A DNA stretch of 33,189 nucleotides from Kiritimatiellia bacterium (GCA_017540905.1 JAFYAC010000019.1:1-33189), one strand, 5' to 3'; positions 16,331-25,475 are shown, numbered from the stretch's first letter. Notes: generated by a model not told the origin, from the sequence alone. Program-made: numbers and translations.

Positions 16331-17440
16331 ATGAACAACGAGGTAATCATTGCTGATTTCACCAGGGATGTCCGCGAATCGGAAATCCCGGGGGACGTTT
16401 TGCAAATTCTTCTCGCCGACCGCACCACCGGCAAGAATATCCTCTGGATGACCGACGGCTACGCCGCCCTCGAATCCATCTTCGACCGACCGATGTCCCC
16501 CCGCGACGAAATCGTTGCCGACGTGATCTCCCGTCCCGGCAGCCGCGTCATCCGCCCCCGCGTGGACAAGAGCAAGGCCGAGCAGCGCGAGCGTGTCCAG
16601 AAGAAAGCGGAGGTGTTCACTCCGTCGTGGATTTGCAACAACATGCTCAACGACGCGGATGCCGCCTGGTTCGACCTCAAATCATCCCCTTTCACCACCC
16701 AGGGGAGCCGCGCCGAGCGCTGGACGCGTCTGCCCGGCAAAATCGCCTTCCCGGACGCGCCGGAGCGCTCTTGGCTGGATTACGTCAACGACCGGCGCCT
16801 CGAAATGTGCTGCGGCGAGGCTCCGTTTCTCGCAAGCCGCTACGACACGACCACGGGCGAGGTCATTCCCGTCCCGGAGCGCATCGGCATCCTCGACCGC
16901 AAGCTACGCGTCGTCACGGAGAATGCCGGCACGGATCCCTCCGAATGGCTGAAACACGCCATTCTGGCCCTCAAGGCGACCCTGGGCTTCGAGTGGCAGG
17001 GCGACAACCTCCTCATCGCCCGCGAAAACATCCTCTACACGATGCTGGAATACTACAAGTTCTACTGCACGGCCGAGCCGCTTCCCCACGCGACGCTGCT
17101 GGAACTGGCCGACATCATCAGTTGGAACATCTGGCAGATGGACGGCCTCAAGTGCGTTGTTCCCATGACCTGCCATGACGAGGTGTTCGCCCCCCCGAAA
17201 CCCAAGGCCGTGCAAATGGATTTGTTTGCGGCTCCCGAGCGGGAAAAGGCAGGGAAAGAACTGCCGTTGACCACGCCGTGCCCCGGGTGTGCGTGCAAGA
17301 AACCCCTCGACGGCATTTTCCTCCACAACGGCCTCTACTGCAACGTGATGGACTGGAAGCACAACCGCCCGTACCGCTACGCGGACATCATCCGCGACAA
17401 CATGGAACGACAACGCCAACGGAAGAACGCAAAACCATGA
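16331..17440 (+). CDS. Restriction-modification methyltransferase-like subunit M
   Basis: The 369 residues start MNNEVIIADFTRDVRESEIP. Recognisable blocks are KAEVFTPSWICNNM (about 92-105), the lead-in seen in N6-adenine methylases; LEMCCGEAPFLASRYD (about 157-172), which occupies the SAM-binding motif I position; and FEWQGDNLLIARENILY (about 220). No NPPY catalytic motif is visible, unlike the next gene, so it may bind SAM or DNA or assist rather than methylate alone. CPGCACKK plus a later Cys near the C-terminus could bind zinc. I recognise it as the protein usually labelled restriction endonuclease subunit M. The SD is poor. Its stop overlaps the next start (ATGA, 17437-17440), indicating coupled synthesis of a two-part enzyme. 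Confidence 0.8.
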   Translation: MNNEVIIADFTRDVRESEIPGDVLQILLADRTTGKNILWMTDGYAALESIFDRPMSPRDEIVADVISRPGSRVIRPRVDKSKAEQRERVQKKAEVFTPSWICNNMLNDADAAWFDLKSSPFTTQGSRAERWTRLPGKIAFPDAPERSWLDYVNDRRLEMCCGEAPFLASRYDTTTGEVIPVPERIGILDRKLRVVTENAGTDPSEWLKHAILALKATLGFEWQGDNLLIARENILYTMLEYYKFYCTAEPLPHATLLELADIISWNIWQMDGLKCVVPMTCHDEVFAPPKPKAVQMDLFAAPEREKAGKELPLTTPCPGCACKKPLDGIFLHNGLYCNVMDWKHNRPYRYADIIRDNMERQRQRKNAKP

Positions 17441-20400
17441 GCCCGCTTCCCGACACCAAGTCCTTGGACGAGATCATCGTCGGCCGCGTCGAACCCCACA
17501 TCTACGCGTTTCTCACGACCTCCGTCCCCCGCTACCTCAAGGTCGGCGACACCTACCGCCCCGTCCCCGTGCGCATCGCCGAATGGCAGAAACACTTTTC
17601 CATCGACGCGCAACGCGATGTCTGGGATTGGCCGGCCGTGCTCGATGACGAGGTCTTCTTCCGTGACTACTCGGTCCACCAGTTCCTGCAAGACAGCCGC
17701 CACCTGGTCCGCCTGGACAAAACGGCACTGACCCGTCTCCGCCAGGGCAAGGACCTGTATTTTTCCAACGAGTTCTTCCTCGACGCCCGCAAGGAACACG
17801 TGGAAGAGGCATTGGCGGACATCAAGGACGACCACGACCATTCCACGGGCAAGTATTCGTTTTACAGCGTCAAGAACGCCGGCCGCCCCGCGGACGAAGA
17901 AGAGTTGCCGCCCCCCGTCCCCCTGACGCTCCGCCCGAACCAGCGGGAAGCGGTCGAGCGCTTCAAGGAAGCCGTTGGCGCGGGGCGCACGAACCTCCTG
18001 ATGTATGCCGTCATGCGCTTCGGCAAGACCGTCGCCGCACTGCAATGCGCGAAGGAACTGGCGGCCCGCTTCGTGGTGGTCGTTTCCGGCAAGGCGGACG
18101 TCGCGCGCGAATGGCGGAACACGGTCCTGGGCTTCACGGACTTCAAGAACCACTTCGTTTTCCTTTCGCGCAAGGACCTCGACGCCAAATACTCCCGCGT
18201 CACGGAAGAGCTGGCCGCCGGGCACAAGGTTGTCCTCTTCGCCACGCTCCAGGACCTGCAGGGCGACGCCATCAAGCCGCGCCACGAACAGATTTTCGCC
18301 AATCCCATCGACTTGCTCGTCATCGACGAAACCCACTTCGCCGCCCGCGCCGCGGAATACGGCAAGCCCCTCCGCGTTCCGCCGCAATACGCGAAAGCGG
18401 ATGCTTCGGAAGAAGCGAGCGCCGAAGACGCGGCCCAAGCCGTCAAGGCGCTCGACGCGAAAGTCCGCCTCCACCTTTCCGGCACCCCGTACCGCATCCT
18501 CATGGGCAGCGAGTTCCAAAAGGAGGACATCGTTTCCTTCTGCCAGTTCACCGACATCGCGAACGAGCAGCGGAAGTGGGACGAAGAACATCTGGGGCAG
18601 GACGAATGGGACAACCCGTATTACGGCTTCCCGCAGATGGTCCGCTTCGCCTTCAACCTCAACGAGTCCGCCCGCAAGAAGCTCCAAGAGCTGGAAGCGG
18701 ACGGCCAAACCAGCCACTTCCGCGAGTTGTTCCGCCCGGTGCGCATGGAAAAGGACGCCAGCTCCAAACAACTCCACAAGAAATTCGTCCACGAAAAGGA
18801 AGTCGCCGACCTCCTCCGGGCCATCGGCGGCTCCGCCCCCGACCCGGGAATCCTTCCCTTCCTGGACTACGACAAAATCGTGCAGGGCCAGATGTGCCAC
18901 CACATCGTCTGCGTCCTGCCCTGGTGCGCCTCCTGCGACGCCCTCGAGGCGTTGCTTTCCTCCCGCAAGCACAAGCGCAACCGCACCTTCGGCAAACTCC
19001 ACGACTACAAAATCCTCAACATTTCCGGCAAGGAGGTCAAACGGGGCTTCGTCAAGATCGCCGATGTGGCGAAGACGATCGCCGACTGCGAAACGCGGAA
19101 AGAAAAGACCCTCACCCTCACCGTCAACCGCATGCTCACCGGCAGCACCGTCCCCGAATGGGACACCATGCTCTTCCTGAAGGACACCTCCTCCCCGCAG
19201 GAATACGACCAGGCCGTCTTCCGCCTGCAAAGCAGCTTTGTCCGTTCCATGCCCGACGGCCGGGGCCGGGAAATCAAATACAACATGAAGCCCCAGACCC
19301 TGCTCGTGGACTTCGACCCGGCCCGCATGTTCCGCCTCCAGGAAGCCCGCGCGCAGGCCTACAACGTCAACACCGAGCGGAACGGCAACGCGGAACTGGA
19401 AAACCTCGTCAGACGGGAACTGGAGGTCTCCCCCATCATCCTGTTCAACAAGGACCGCATCCACCGCGTCGAGGCATCGGACGTGATGGCCGTCATCAGC
19501 CAGTATTCCGCGAAGCGCGGCGTCGCGGAAGAAGTCGAGGACATTCCCGTCGACCGCTCGGTGCTCGCCGATTCGCAGCTAAGCGCCTTCATCGACAGGC
19601 TCCCCGCCCTCGGCAGCCGGGAGGGATTGACCATCAAGCCCCACACGGGCGATGAAACGGACATCGATGCCGGGGAGGCTTCGGAAAACGGCGGCACGGA
19701 CGACGATGGCGGCACGGCACCGCCCCCCGGCGAGGACAAGGACCGGGAGGACCGCGACCGGAACATCAAGACCCTCCACGCCCTCGTCGTCTTCTATTCC
19801 TTCCTCGTGCCCGAGCGCGTCCATTCCCTCGACGAAATCCTCCAAGTCATCGACCAGGACGACAACAACCGCCGCATCGCCCGCCATCTCGGACTCACGA
19901 AAGACATCCTCGGACGCTACCGTGACAAGGTCGGCTGGCAGACTCTCCAGAAACTGGACTACAAAATCCAGAACCTCGACCGCCTCGCCAACGAGACCCA
20001 GGACATCGACCTCGGCGAAGAATACAAGGACACCCCGGAACCGGTGAAAAAAGCCGTCGTCGCCATGCGCAAGTTCGGCCGCCTCGGCGAAGCGAAGGTC
20101 GTCACGCCCCCGAACATCGCCTACGACATGGTGCGGCAGATTCCCGCCGCCGAACTGAAAACGCTGGTCGAATCCGGCGAAAAGATCCTCGACCCCGCCG
20201 CCAAGATGGGCGAATTCGCCATCGCCATTGTCCGCCGCTGCGCCGAACCCGACATCGGCCTCGCCCCCGACGCCTTGAAAACGTCGATTCTTTCCATCCC
20301 CATGTGCGGCGTCACCTACGAATTCACCCGCAAGGTCTACCAACTCCTCGGTCTCGCCCCCAAATGCATCGCCCAGCCCGAGAACATGACGACCTACGAC

Positions 20401-21546
20401 CTGCTCACGCTCCGCAAGCCCGGGACGGGACGCCCTTCGTCGCGCCCTCTCGACTTCGCCAAAATCAAACGCCTGCTCACGCAGAACAAGGACTTCGACA
20501 CCATTTCAATCGGCGACGACCTCGCCGGAGAGGATGACACCATGTGCAACAAGATTGGCCTCGTGATTTCCAATCCGCCGTATCAGGAAGACGATGGAGG
20601 GTTTGCATCCTCCGCCAGTCCTGTTTACAACCATTTCGTCGAAGCCGCCACCTCCTTCGAGCCCCGGTGTGTGACTCTCATCACGCCCTCGCGCTGGTTT
20701 GCAGGCGGCAAGGGACTTGACGATTTCAGGGCGCATTTGTTGTCCGACCATCGCATGCGCACCCTGGTCGATTTCCCGATGCTCTACGAGCCCTTCAGCA
20801 ATGTGAAGATTCGCGGAGGAATCTCCTATTTCCTCTGGGATGGCAAGCACGACGGCCCCTGCCATGTCATGACAATGGAAGGCGGAAAGCCTATTGGCGA
20901 ATCCGCTGAACGTTATCTTGACGAATTCGACATTCTCGTGCGGCGTAACGAAGCGGTTCCAATACTTCGCAAAGTTCGCGCCCTGAACGAAAAGACGCTT
21001 GATGCTAAAGTGTCCAGCCGAAAGCCTTTTGGATTTCCAACCAATTTTTTGGGAACAGAATCTGCCGAAGGAATTTCCCACCCAGTCAAGCTGTATGGCA
21101 ACCAAAAGGTGACATGGGTTGATCGTTCGGCCATCACGACAAACCCGGAATGGATCCAGGAGTGGAAAGTCTTGATGACGGCCGTGCAAGGGACCAGCGC
21201 GGCCGTGGAAACGAAGTTTCTCTCCAATCCCATTGTCGCAGGGCCGGGAACGGCCTGCACGGAAACATATCTTGTGGCCGGCCATTTCCGTTCCAAATCC
21301 CACGCCCAGAATCTCGCCAACTATTTGCGGACGCGCTTCGTGCGTTTTCTGGTTTCCCTCCGCAAATCGACACAGCACGCCACGCGCGATGTCTACGCCT
21401 TCGTCCCCCTCCAAGACTTCTCCTCATCATCCGACATCGACTGGACCCGTCCGCTTCCCGAAATCGACCGCCAACTCTACGACAAATACTCCCTCACCGC
21501 CCCCGAGCGCGCCTTCATCGAATCCATGATCAAGCCGATGGGGTGA
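17437..21546 (+). CDS. Single-chain nuclease-helicase-adenine methyltransferase (restriction enzyme)
   Basis: The protein has 1,369 residues. Residues 19-50 (PHIYAFLTTSVPRYLKVGDT then RPVPVRIAEW) look like a GIY-YIG/T5orf172 nuclease core. A superfamily-2 helicase follows: Walker A MRFGKT (193-198), DETH (297-300), SGTP (348-351) and QAVFRLQ (592-598). After an acidic linker (about 745-770) comes an N6-adenine methylase: DPAAKMGEF (about 919, motif I) and NPPY (1046-1049, motif IV). The C-terminal third is a probable target-recognition domain. The layout recalls Type ISP enzymes (LlaBIII, LlaGI), which carry an Mrr-type nuclease instead. It should methylate self DNA and translocate on and cut unmodified phage DNA. 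Codon use becomes AT-richer around 20,900-21,150, consistent with an exchanged recognition domain. Confidence 0.88.
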   Translation: MSPLPDTKSLDEIIVGRVEPHIYAFLTTSVPRYLKVGDTYRPVPVRIAEWQKHFSIDAQRDVWDWPAVLDDEVFFRDYSVHQFLQDSRHLVRLDKTALTRLRQGKDLYFSNEFFLDARKEHVEEALADIKDDHDHSTGKYSFYSVKNAGRPADEEELPPPVPLTLRPNQREAVERFKEAVGAGRTNLLMYAVMRFGKTVAALQCAKELAARFVVVVSGKADVAREWRNTVLGFTDFKNHFVFLSRKDLDAKYSRVTEELAAGHKVVLFATLQDLQGDAIKPRHEQIFANPIDLLVIDETHFAARAAEYGKPLRVPPQYAKADASEEASAEDAAQAVKALDAKVRLHLSGTPYRILMGSEFQKEDIVSFCQFTDIANEQRKWDEEHLGQDEWDNPYYGFPQMVRFAFNLNESARKKLQELEADGQTSHFRELFRPVRMEKDASSKQLHKKFVHEKEVADLLRAIGGSAPDPGILPFLDYDKIVQGQMCHHIVCVLPWCASCDALEALLSSRKHKRNRTFGKLHDYKILNISGKEVKRGFVKIADVAKTIADCETRKEKTLTLTVNRMLTGSTVPEWDTMLFLKDTSSPQEYDQAVFRLQSSFVRSMPDGRGREIKYNMKPQTLLVDFDPARMFRLQEARAQAYNVNTERNGNAELENLVRRELEVSPIILFNKDRIHRVEASDVMAVISQYSAKRGVAEEVEDIPVDRSVLADSQLSAFIDRLPALGSREGLTIKPHTGDETDIDAGEASENGGTDDDGGTAPPPGEDKDREDRDRNIKTLHALVVFYSFLVPERVHSLDEILQVIDQDDNNRRIARHLGLTKDILGRYRDKVGWQTLQKLDYKIQNLDRLANETQDIDLGEEYKDTPEPVKKAVVAMRKFGRLGEAKVVTPPNIAYDMVRQIPAAELKTLVESGEKILDPAAKMGEFAIAIVRRCAEPDIGLAPDALKTSILSIPMCGVTYEFTRKVYQLLGLAPKCIAQPENMTTYDLLTLRKPGTGRPSSRPLDFAKIKRLLTQNKDFDTISIGDDLAGEDDTMCNKIGLVISNPPYQEDDGGFASSASPVYNHFVEAATSFEPRCVTLITPSRWFAGGKGLDDFRAHLLSDHRMRTLVDFPMLYEPFSNVKIRGGISYFLWDGKHDGPCHVMTMEGGKPIGESAERYLDEFDILVRRNEAVPILRKVRALNEKTLDAKVSSRKPFGFPTNFLGTESAEGISHPVKLYGNQKVTWVDRSAITTNPEWIQEWKVLMTAVQGTSAAVETKFLSNPIVAGPGTACTETYLVAGHFRSKSHAQNLANYLRTRFVRFLVSLRKSTQHATRDVYAFVPLQDFSSSSDIDWTRPLPEIDRQLYDKYSLTAPERAFIESMIKPMG

Positions 21547-21550
21547 TGCA

Positions 21551-22942
21551 ATGTTTCACAAACCACATTTTTTCAAGAAAATGAAAACCCCGGAAACACC
21601 ACAACCCCAAAATCCTGAACCAGAGGGACCGTGTGCAGCTGCCAACCCCTTGGATCATGAGGCATATGTAAAAGCCTTTTGCGATGTGAAGGCTTTGTTT
21701 GATGCCAGTCTGCAAATTGACCAAAAAATGTCCGCAGGCATCAAGCAAGTTCACAAGCTCTGGGGGTGGTATATTGGAGTCTGTTCAACTATTGTCGCTA
21801 TTATTTCGTTTTTTGGTGCAAAACAAATAATTAGAATAGAAACAGAGGAACAGATCAAACAGTTTACGGACACAAAAGTGTCGAATATGATTGTGGCGAG
21901 TGTATCGAATGCCGAAGAACGCGTGAAGACAGATTTTTCGCAATACATGGATGAGCAGGTAAAATCATTTGAACACCGATCTGAGGAGTTGGATGAACGA
22001 ATCAAAGAAGCAGAAGAGATAATCAATGTTTACGAGAAATGTGCTTCTGCAAGAGCTTGGGACCGTGCAGATTATGAATTCCTTGTTGGACTTTCCGAGG
22101 GTACGGGGCGTGTTGCACGAGTCGCGAGTTCGACAGTTGAAGAAATCAGGAAATCTTTTGAGCAGAGGAAAAACTCTGTCTTTGCAAGACGACCGATTAT
22201 AAGTTACTCAGACAATCGGGATAAAAAGGTTCCCGAAGATGAAATGATTCTTTCTATTTACCACGATTCTGTCGGTCGATCTGATGGCGCTATCAATAGT
22301 CTGGTGGATAAAAATGAAAAGAAGTATGTTGCAATCCTGGTCCACACTATCAAATCTTCTCGGCATTTGGATTTCGTGTTTGCGGCCATTCGAGGGGTTG
22401 AGCAACTGACGGGGGAGTCATTCCCTGTCCTAGGCATACAGGAGGCTCTCGATTGGTGGAAAACAAACGAAGATAATCCCATTTTCCATTGTGCATTTGA
22501 GCGATACGCCGAGGCTACGCAGTTGCCAAACGAATCCATGGATGATTGTATTTGGCGCAAGATAGACTTTCTTCTCGAATGGATTAGTGAAAAGCCAAAT
22601 CAATATCCTTCTGCCGAACTTCTTGCGCCCATGCTTCTTTTTGCAAAAGGGAATGAGGAAAAAGATCAAACACGGCAGGAGTCTTTGGAGAAAGTGTTTG
22701 ATTACTGGGCCACCGAAAATCCGAAGGCGGAGAACTGGTATATTTTCAAGGCTGTGTACCTAGCTCGCTATTCGCCTGATAAGCTTATTGCTTTTGTGAA
22801 TGAACGCCTGAAGGAGCATCCAGCATTTGAAGATGAACTCAAACGGTGGTTCCCTCCAGAGTTTTTTGAGATTCCTGCTATCCATTGGCCGAGCAAGAAT
22901 ATCGATAAACCCCAAGTCGAAAAGGATGCCGAACAAGAATAG
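21551..22942 (+). CDS. Low-GC membrane-anchored coiled-coil protein, unrecognised
   Basis: The 463-residue protein starts 4 nt after the restriction gene. A Pro-rich N-terminus (residues 11-30) is followed by a helix, one transmembrane segment (about 70-90, WGWYIGVCSTIVAIISFFG), then a long charged coiled coil (about 95-165, rich in E, K and Q). The C-terminal 280 residues are helical with many Trp and resemble a repeat-type helical domain (EALDWWKTNED, WRKIDFLLEWISEKP, FDYWATENPKAENWY). No catalytic motif was found. GC is visibly much lower than in either neighbour, suggesting separate acquisition. Tight spacing on both sides argues for a role with the restriction system, perhaps a membrane-localised sensor or effector; that is inference. 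Confidence 0.85.
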   Translation: MFHKPHFFKKMKTPETPQPQNPEPEGPCAAANPLDHEAYVKAFCDVKALFDASLQIDQKMSAGIKQVHKLWGWYIGVCSTIVAIISFFGAKQIIRIETEEQIKQFTDTKVSNMIVASVSNAEERVKTDFSQYMDEQVKSFEHRSEELDERIKEAEEIINVYEKCASARAWDRADYEFLVGLSEGTGRVARVASSTVEEIRKSFEQRKNSVFARRPIISYSDNRDKKVPEDEMILSIYHDSVGRSDGAINSLVDKNEKKYVAILVHTIKSSRHLDFVFAAIRGVEQLTGESFPVLGIQEALDWWKTNEDNPIFHCAFERYAEATQLPNESMDDCIWRKIDFLLEWISEKPNQYPSAELLAPMLLFAKGNEEKDQTRQESLEKVFDYWATENPKAENWYIFKAVYLARYSPDKLIAFVNERLKEHPAFEDELKRWFPPEFFEIPAIHWPSKNIDKPQVEKDAEQE

Positions 22943-22945
22943 ACT

Positions 22946-23560
22946 ATGCCCCGACGAACGAAAAAGCCCGAAGACGAGCAATCCATTCCCGAGATGGTGG
23001 ACGACCTGTCGCGCGAGGAAGCACGGCGGATGTACAAGGGCGGCAAGCTGACGGCGTATGGGCGGAGCATGGAGAAGATTTTAGACGAGGCCCTGCCGCC
23101 GGAGAAGGTGGACGAATGGGGATTCCTCCTTTCGCGCAAGGAGCGGGAGGCCATCAAGCGGGAAGCGGCTGAAAAGAAGCGCATCGCGGCCGAAAAGCGT
23201 GCCAAGGCGGCGGCAATCAGGAGAATCCGCCGGAAGGCGAAGGAAGGCGGATTCGGGCCGGACGACGAGCTGGACGACTTCGCGCGCGTCAACTGGGCGT
23301 TCATGTCGGCCCGCGACGAGTTGGCGGTCCGCGGGTTTACGATCGACCTCATGAACGAGCTGCGGCGGAAGGTGTCCGCGAGGATTTCCCCGTGGATCAA
23401 GCAGAACCACATGGACTACGTGAACTACTTCATCTATCAGTATTACCGCTCGTGCAGCGAAGTGCAAATCGGGACGCTTCCCGCATCCCGGCAGGCGGCG
23501 GCGAGGCGGAAATGGGAGGAAATCCTCCGTCCCATCAAGCGCCGGGAACCGTGGCTTTGA
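22946..23560 (+). CDS. Basic helical protein of unknown function, last gene of the restriction operon
   Basis: The 204-residue protein starts 3 nt after the previous stop. The N-terminus MPRRTKKPEDEQSIPEMVDD is charged, a strongly basic Lys/Ala/Glu-rich helix spans about 68-97, and the C-terminal half holds helices with aromatic residues (HMDYVNYFIYQYYRSC) and ends KRREPWL. It has no membrane segment, no recognised domain and no catalytic motif. GC returns to the high local level, unlike the gene before it. DNA or RNA binding is a guess from charge. The following 130 bp lead into a MITE-like element, so the operon ends here. Confidence 0.8.
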   Translation: MPRRTKKPEDEQSIPEMVDDLSREEARRMYKGGKLTAYGRSMEKILDEALPPEKVDEWGFLLSRKEREAIKREAAEKKRIAAEKRAKAAAIRRIRRKAKEGGFGPDDELDDFARVNWAFMSARDELAVRGFTIDLMNELRRKVSARISPWIKQNHMDYVNYFIYQYYRSCSEVQIGTLPASRQAAARRKWEEILRPIKRREPWL

Positions 23561-23691
23561 GGGGGCACCAAGACATGGTCGGGAACGCGAAAATGACGAG
23601 AAAAAGGAACACGCCGGAAATCCATGATGGTTCTGCGGCAGGATTGCGGAAGGATTGGGCGGAATGGAGCGCGGGATGAAGCGGCGCTGGC

Positions 23692-24030
23692 GGGGTCTGG
23701 CCCGAATGCCGATCAGTTAAGGATGATTCTTTGGAAAACCAGCTCGCGGCGCGAAACACGGAGGGGACGGAGGAAGGAGGCACGGAGGGTTTTTGGAGGT
23801 GGAGTTTGCCAGAGGGGGCTACGCTCCGAAAACACATCCCAAACACTTTTCCGGAGGCCAAGACAGAGAAAGAAAAGATGCCGTCGGAGCGAAGCCCCCT
23901 CCCGGCAACCTCCGTGTCTCCTTCCTCCGCGCGCTCCGTGTTTGCGCCGCAGGCAGAGGAGAAAGGAGAGCGAGCGGGCTTGTCCCATGGGTGGGCGGAG
24001 CTTATCTGATCAGCATTCGGGTCTGGCCCC
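23692..24030. mobile_element. MITE-like fold-back element, 339 bp
   Basis: The ends 23692-23721 and 24001-24030 are inverted repeats matching at 25 of 30 bases; both contain CCCGAATGC and GATCAG, and the outermost GGGTCTGGCCC motifs are near-palindromic. Inside are a 35-bp inverted pair (23754-23788 / 23909-23943, 29 of 35 matching, AAACACGGAG and GGAGGAAGGAG blocks) and a 17-bp pair (23812-23828 / 23884-23900, 16 of 17). No transposase is encoded. No clear target duplication was found. The GGGTCTGGCCC ends resemble REP elements moved by RAYT transposases. Confidence 0.75.
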
Positions 24031-24087
24031 TTTTCTCTAGATGCAGCCCAATTTTCTGGGGTTCGGCCCCCAGTCGCGCCCCCAGTC

Positions 24088-24378
24088 ATGACCCCAGTCG
24101 CGACCCCAGTCGAAAAGCCGAGCGATACGTTGATTGACGATGTCCAACGGAAAGTTCTCGCCGTCCTTTTTGACTCTGTCATGTCCACCTCCGAACTGGC
24201 CAGGGCCGTTGGCATCAGTCAGGCAAAGAACATGCGCCGACGCTATCTCCGGCTTTTGCTGGACATGCGCTTCGTCGAATACACGGTGCCCCAAAAACCC
24301 AATTCGCGCCTTCAGAAATACCGCTTGCCGGAAAAGGGCGGACGTGGGTCGGGCAAAATGGTGGAAAAGGATGAATGA
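24088..24378 (+). pseudogene. C-terminal winged-helix remnant of an AlbA_2-type ATP-binding regulator
   Basis: A repeated PPVAPPV-MTPVATPV linker is followed by DDVQRKVLAVLFDS, STSELARAVGIS, then RRRYLRLLLDMRFVEYTVPQ and KPNSRLQKYRLPEKG. This is the winged-helix tail typical of AlbA_2/HATPase_c_4 proteins, down to the KPxSRLQKYRLTxKG ending. The AlbA_2 and ATPase parts are missing; the frame stays open upstream only to the edge of the MITE-like element, which ends 58 bp before the ATG. It could be translated as a 96-residue DNA-binding peptide, but decay after truncation is more likely. Confidence 0.65.
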
Positions 24379-24399
24379 CCTTTTGCGGGGTGCACGACG

Positions 24400-25126
24400 A
24401 TGCCACGGAAAACGAAAAAGACCGGGCGCGTCTTCAAACCCACCTGGTTCGTCTCCACGGGGCTTTCCACGAAAGACGGCGTGTTGACGAACGCCGGCGC
24501 CTTGTTCGCCGACGATTGCCCGATCCCCCAGTCCCGCCTGTTCTGCACGGTGTGGAACGGCCTCACGAAGTCCAAGGACTCGGGAAACGACAAGGAGTTT
24601 TCCGGGAATCTCATCGAACTGCTCGACACGGCTCGACTTGAGGAATGTCGCCTCGGACCGCCGCAACCCGATACTCGCGGACCTCTTCGCCCAGATGGAC
24701 TACATGGAGCGCAAAGGCAGCGGTTTCGGGCTGATTCTCGACGCCTACGAGAAAGAAGCGCCCAATCCCCGCGGGCTCAAGCCGGAGTTCTTCTCGTCGA
24801 GCGGCTCCTTCCGGGTGGTGTTGCCGAATCTGAACCATGACGCGGGAGAAGTGTCCGTTGAAAACGCCGGTAAGGAACGGGAGGAGTCTCGTGGGACAAT
24901 AAGCGAGACAATGAATGAGACTGTAAATGAGACTGCAAATGAGACTGTAAAGGCCGTGGAAGAAGTCATTGTTGCGAATCCCGGGGTCAAAATCATGGCC
25001 ATTGCCGAGAAGATATGCAAAAGCCGGGCAACCGTTACCCGGGCCTTGGCCACTCTCAAGGAGAGAGGCAGAATCATCTATCGCGGGAGCGACAAAACGG
25101 GCGGCTATTTTGCAAAAGACACTTGA
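24400..25126 (+). pseudogene. AlbA_2/ATP-binding regulator, N-terminus lost, internal deletion
   Basis: The first part reads STGLSTKDGVLTNAGALFAD, DCPIPQSRLFCTVWNGL, then DKEFSGNLIELLD, the middle of AlbA_2 family ATP-binding proteins. At about 24627-24637, between two GCTCGAC copies, the sequence jumps into another frame: LRNVASDRRNPILADLFAQM, DYMERKGSGFGLILDAYEKE and LKPEFFSSSGSFRVVL. The roughly 100 residues that normally lie between (including the ATPase core ALVNAxxHRDY) are absent. A repeated NETVNETANETV linker and an intact winged helix (MAIAEKICKSRATVTRALA) end the remnant. The N-terminal AlbA_2 domain is also missing. Confidence 0.75.
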
Positions 25127-25217
25127 GCGGCGATGCGGCTGTATCCGTTTCCGCCCGGTTGGGGCGGCGCACCTTGCAAGAGTTGTCCAAGTTGTCTCCC
25201 CCCATCCGCACCCCAAG

Positions 25218-25262
25218 CGCGTTCCTGTCCGCGGAGCGGTTTTCTTGGTTTTCAATGTAGAC
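25218..25262 (-). repeat. Dispersed hairpin repeat, copy 3 (reverse orientation)
   Basis: On the minus strand it has the ACATTGAAAACC core and the CCGC-TCC-GCGG inner hairpin of copies 1 and 2; the outer CCATG/CATGG arms have changed to CCAAG/CAGGA and no longer pair perfectly. Confidence 0.65.
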
Positions 25263-25475
25263 ATCCCTCCCGTCTTTCCCAAGCTTCCGAGGCCGCACAG
25301 CGGCATTCGGGTATTCCCCTCACGCCTCCCTCCCGCGCGCCAGACGTTGGGGCGCGACTGGAAAGTCGCACCTCCCGGACGGGGGGGATCCTTTCGCTTG
25401 TTTTCCGATCTCTCTTTGTGCCCTTGGTGTCCTTTGTGACTGAAATCCCTCCCTCAATCCCATTCGCTATCTGCC

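Noticed and set aside
16331-23560. BREX or DISARM defence island
   Set aside because: No PglZ, BrxC/BrxL, DrmA/B or phospholipase-D gene; the content fits a single-chain restriction system with extra genes.
23754-23943. Structured non-coding RNA gene
   Set aside because: The pairing is better explained as nested inverted repeats of a MITE; no promoter or terminator marks a transcript.
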